From contig JAHEWK010000006.1 of assembly GCA_020740775.1 (NCBI GenBank), forward strand, positions 1,612,001 to 1,676,000: DNA of 64,000 nucleotides, in the 5' to 3' direction. The position numbers and the translations under genes were made by a program. This stretch comes from Ilyonectria destructans (taxonomy: Eukaryota; Ascomycota; Sordariomycetes; Hypocreales; Nectriaceae). Of this stretch, positions 59,982 to 64,000 are shown piece after piece (within the stretch, counting starts at the first letter, position 1; each line of letters begins with the position of its first letter). The notes beneath the pieces are model-generated. The model was not told the DNA's origin. It was given only the letters and a program-made list of their open reading frames with translations, and made no database searches.

Positions 59982-61534
59982 CTATGCCATGTGCTGTCCG
60001 TCCTCGCCGCCGCGCAGTGCCAGCAGTGCCCGTACATCATGCACGTATTGTAGGCCTTCTAACAGTGGCACTAGGTGCATCAGGTCGTTATCCGTTGGGT
60101 CGTTGATCCAGCCTTGAATCGGAATCGCATTGTCTGAATCTCATGTCAGTCTCCTGCCATACCCCCACAGCCCAGGGACCAGGCCTTACCTTGATGAAAG
60201 AGGTAGCTCAATGGACTATTGTCCAGAATCATCACCTTGCTCAAGTCAGACTCGACTGCGCTCAAGTCCTTGATGAATGCACCTTGCCGGAACGTGCAGT
60301 GCTGTCGGTAGTATCGAGCCGAGAAGAACTTCCTCTCCTGCTCCAGCCAGTCAATGACTGGGTCTGCGTACTCTTGCACCGACGCTGTGAATACGACCAG
60401 GTTGTACCACTTGCACACCCGCCGCAGGAACTCGTCGCAATAAGGTCGCTTGTTGACCCAATACAGTATGGGGTGCTGCGGTCCAATAGACGTCTGCCCA
60501 CCAACCCCCACGTATGTCGTATTCAGGCGCACCTCAACCATGTGTCCTGTGCTCATCCGGCCTCCCTTGGACATGCTGTGAATCAGCGTCTCATCCAGGT
60601 CCAGGATCAATGTCTTCTGTTGATTCTTCGGTATTTCAATATTAAGGTACGATGGCTGCCTCCGGGGTATAAGGGGTTGGGGAGGCGCCGGGGTCTTGGG
60701 GTATTTTGTGAGGGCGGTGATGGGAGAGGTGGGCGATTTGAGGTGTGATGAGAGTGATGAGATGTCTCCGCTGGCCAGTTCACTAGCTTTCGTCCGCGCG
60801 ACGGCAGACTGCGTCTTCCTGTGCTTTCGTTGCCTCAGAGCCTCGTCGCTGCTGAGCTTGATCCTAATTGACCTCCTGGCGGTTGAGATTTCCTCCGTGG
60901 GTTGCAACGACTTGGACCGGGTATGCCGACCTAGGCTACCTGACCGGGACTCTTCTGATTCGGAATCCGAGGACAGACCTGATGACGATGAACCTGACGA
61001 GACGGCGACCCTTGGTGACAAACTTCGATATCCTGATGTGCGCCCGTAGCCCTGCTTCTCAGAAGCCGGGTAGGGCTCATCCAAGGACTTCTTGGCACCA
61101 GTGCCCTTGTGGATCCCAAACAGCTTTCCAAGCTGTGAGAAGGGCGCGAAGAAGCCGTTCTCGTCGTAGAAGCAGGCGATGAGGTAGACACCTGGAGAGG
61201 CTAGAGTCGCAAAAACCCAGCGAATGGAGCTGATGAGGCTCGATGCGATCCCCCGGGGCAGTGCATGCCACCAGCTGCTTCGTTTGTCGGGCTCGCCTCC
61301 TAGCAAAGGGGTGTCTTCGCGGGCGTGGGGCTTTTCCGTATCGAAGCGCGACTCGTCAAAGGTGTCATCGGGGAAGGTCTCGGTGCCATGGGCGGGTTGC
61401 CTATCGTCGGATTGATCGTGGGAGTGGTCTTCGGGGGCAATGCCGATGCCAATGGAACCTATACTATTGGATCGCGACTGGGCGGGGCTTGAGGGAGGCG
61501 AGACGCGGGCCGTGATGATGTTGAGGGAGTTCAT
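59982..61534 (-). CDS. NEM1-like nuclear-envelope phosphatase
   Basis: Exons 61534-60190 and 60133-59982 give 498 aa. The first half is disordered and Ser-rich, with a hydrophobic segment around residues 105-125 (ISSIRWVFATLASPGVYLIA) that may span the membrane. The NIF/FCP1-type HAD phosphatase domain begins QQKTLILDLDETLIHSMSKG (DxDxT nucleophile, about residue 311). It continues with KRPYCDEFLRRVCKWYNLVVFTAS, YADPVIDWLEQ, VMILDNSPLSYLFH and, in the last exon, DNAIPIQGWINDPTDNDL. This is the layout of yeast Nem1, which with Spo7 dephosphorylates the lipin Pah1 on the nuclear envelope/ER. The upstream in-frame ATG at 61564 adds ten residues and is a possible alternative start. Confidence 0.93.
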
Positions 61535-62094
61535 CGTGACGGAGCCGAGCAAGCCATGGGGCACGGGGGAGGATGCGATGGTCGTCGAGGGAGAGGGAGG
61601 TCAAAAGGGTCAAAAATAGAGCAGGAGCAAGGAAGATGGGAGATGACAGGGAGGAAGCGAGGCGCGGGTCGCCGGCGATGGGCAATGCGCGGGCCAACAG
61701 ATGGCCTCTCGAGGGCTCGCACAGTAGCTGAAGGGGACGGCGGGACGGAAGGGAAACGAGTGTCAACGGGGCAGCATCGAGGGTTCCTCCGGGGCGCAAA
61801 GCAGCTTGCGGACAGATCAGGATCGGGATCAGGGTCAGGTCAGGGACAGGGTCAGGAGTGAGGAACAGCGATCGCCATGTACGGATGATGGACGGAGTAC
61901 GTGTGGACGTGTGGGCGTGCGGGCGTGTGGAGCGGGTAGCAAAGGGAAGAGGACGACGAATCCAAGGTGCCAGAGTTCCAGAGTTCCGGGCGGGAGAGAG
62001 GCGCCTGAGGTTGTTGGATTTGTGGCGTTGAGCCGAGGACCTCGAACCTTGTTGGCGGACTAAGCCCCAAAAAAACGCTTAGTGGGAAGCAGGT

Positions 62095-62115
62095 GGCTCT
62101 AGGCTCTAGGCTCTA
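62095..62115 (+). repeat. Heptamer tandem repeat (GGCTCTA)
   Basis: Three adjacent copies of GGCTCTA. Confidence 0.85.
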
Positions 62116-62413
62116 GGTCGCTGAAGGCCTGCTGCGGCGCAAAAAGGGCCAAGATGGGAGGGGAACGTTGAGAAGGGGAAGGGGGAAGAGGGAAAAAGAA
62201 GACGGAGGGGAGGGTGGGAAGACGGCGCCACGCAGCGACGGAAGAAGAGGGTGAGTAGCGAGTGTGTGTCTGAGCGAGCGAGGGTGACGGGTGAGAAAGC
62301 GACAGAGTTGGTTGGCGTCTGAGGCGGCGGCGCAGAAGGACAGAGGGCGCAGGCACAGTGGTTCGAGGGGTGACGGAGGACCCGTGGACGGAAAACGGAA
62401 CCTGGACGAACAG

Positions 62414-62438
62414 ACAAGTTACAAGTTACAAGTTACAA
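62414..62438 (+). repeat. Heptamer tandem repeat (ACAAGTT)
   Basis: About three and a half copies of ACAAGTT in a row. Confidence 0.9.
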
Positions 62439-64000
62439 CCACGGCGACCGGGGGCCTGAGTGGACAGAGGCCCGAGGGTGGTTGAGAGGCGGCCTTCACG
62501 TGTTGGGGATCCCTTCCATCAGGTGCCGAGAAGGAAATGGAAGGGAAAAAATCAACAGGGCAGCCTGACGGACGGCCGTGCTGCTAGGGCTCGGCATTGG
62601 GTTCGGAATCGCGGTATCTCTGGCCGTCCAGTCACTCCAGTGGACGCCATCTGGTGGCAGGTGGCAGATGGGAATGGCCGTCGTCATACGGGCTGGGCTA
62701 CATGCCTGCGGAGCACCCAAAGCAACCAATGTACCTACAGCGGCTGCCGAGGCGCTAGAGACGTGCCAATGGTGAGGCCCTGATGCACCGGACGGCCGTC
62801 AGTGGCCCGCGGAGGGGTGTCGCTGTGGCGTCGGCCTGCCAGGCCTATCGCAGGACCTCTATTGACTCCCCCATTACCTCGCTCGCCGCTGGAGAATAAC
62901 CGTGGCCTCACCGGATGCACGCTTCTGCTCGTTTCTTGGTGGGGAGAATGCCACCATGCTCGGGGAGTTTAGCGGGCGGCCTACGACGCTGCAACTACGT
63001 AATCGCGGCATCCAGTGGGGTTCCCACCTCGGCGTTGAACTGCCATGGGTCTTGGGCCGCCTATCTTTCTCACCCGTTCCCACCCCAAACCCAAGAGGTC
63101 CGAGGTGCGCCATCGCAACGACATGGGCCTTGAGTTAGGCATTCCTACTTGGGACGACAGCCGTCTAGTTGCAGCTTGGTTGCATACCACGTGGGTTCAA
63201 TGGTTCAATAGTTTCCTTTCCTGCTCGTTTTCGTATCATATGTCCATCATCTTGCCTACCCGAAGATGCCGCTGGGGTAAATTCCGCCGCCGGAGTCGTG
63301 TCCATGTAATAATTTCCGTTTTGGGTAGTAGAAGCGATTCATGGTCGACGGCGACGACAAGGGCAAGAGGATAAGTATCGCGGCAGCGGCGGGTTGTTCA
63401 CCGGGCTCTTGCATCTACCTATGAGAGCGTCAAAGGCGACGCGAATTCTGACCGAGATTCAAAGCAGACATGTCGGTGAGCAAAGATTATCGAGAATTCA
63501 CTCGTCATTGATTCCTGTAATCAGGCTGTGCGAATCTCGATATCAACGTATTCGCTCAGCAATCGATGATGGCGGAGTTGATGGACTTCAGCGGCGGGGT
63601 AACCAGCCTCTGTCAACTATTCTGGACAAACCACAACCACTACTTCGTCCAAAGCCAAGCTAAGTGGCCAACAGAGCACACATATGACGAAGCAAGCCCT
63701 GCCAGCACAGCAAAGCATTGATACCCAACACAGAAGCAAGAAGAAATGTCATTTATGAATATCAATATTCCTCTTTATTTCCTTTTTATTATCGCCTTCG
63801 CAAGCCTCAAGACCCCGTTCTAGACGCATGCCGCAGCACGGCGCCTCCCACCGCAACCATGAATTCTTTCACTGAGAGGGCCCTGGAAGGCTGTGGCTGC
63901 CCCCACACTTTCCCCATTCGCCGTGCGCGGTGCGGGTAGGCCCTTGCGCATTCCCTGGCAGCCCCAACCATGACGGCAGGTGATCGTAGCCTCGCGCAAA

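Larger units (their letters stand above)
61535..64000. other. Upstream region of the NEM1-like gene, no gene seen
   Basis: 2.5 kb to the window end without a supported gene. It holds the NEM1-like promoter and leader. Short tandem repeats occur: imperfect GGGTCAGG-type units near 61815-61857, GGCTCTA units near 62095-62115 and ACAAGTT units at 62414-62438. Confidence 0.5.

Overview
The window is nuclear DNA from a filamentous ascomycete (Pezizomycotina, most likely a Sordariomycete; this is inferred from gene content, not from a marker gene). It carries monocistronic genes on both strands with many short introns (about 50-90 nt, GTRAGT-type donors, YAG acceptors). The gene set is typical of moulds: a HET-domain gene, a Zn(2)Cys(6) regulator, a DUF3455-like secreted protein, an NmrA-like protein and a Slt2-type MAP kinase. 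No operon, virus, CRISPR array or intact transposon was seen. Exon boundaries were derived by hand from splice signals plus reading-frame continuity, and are given in each entry.

Left part (1-19 kb): the 3' end of a proline-rich protein; an intron-containing tRNA-Pro; an NmrA-like Rossmann protein; an unrecognised 675-aa protein; a small acidic protein; a P-loop (uridine-kinase/YFH7-like) kinase; an AhpC/TSA-like protein; a HET-domain incompatibility protein; methionine aminopeptidase 2; and a PRELI/MSF1 protein resembling Ups2.

Middle part (19-38 kb): a 1207-aa single-exon protein combining a stonustoxin-like N-terminus, two Cys-rich segments and an AIG1-like GTPase domain; a hypothetical gene broken by an in-frame TAG; dynactin p25; a 4.2-kb gene-free stretch upstream of a secreted DUF3455-like protein; the cell-wall-integrity MAP kinase; a low-molecular-weight phosphotyrosine phosphatase; and a VOC/glyoxalase-fold protein.

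Right part (38-64 kb): an AT-rich gene-free stretch; a nine-exon Zn(2)Cys(6) factor convergent with an MFS transporter; a second PRELI/MSF1 protein resembling Ups1; a DUF676 lipase; the REX3 RNA exonuclease; prohibitin-1 and QCR8 sharing a 317-bp divergent promoter; the snoRNP protein NHP2; a small membrane protein; and a NEM1-type phosphatase.

Several genes act on mitochondrial or endomembrane lipids and inner-membrane complexes (Ups1-like, Ups2-like, PHB1, QCR8, NEM1-like). Most of the rest are ordinary housekeeping genes. The most novel-looking locus is the SNTX-like/AIG1-like GTPase at 19593-23216.
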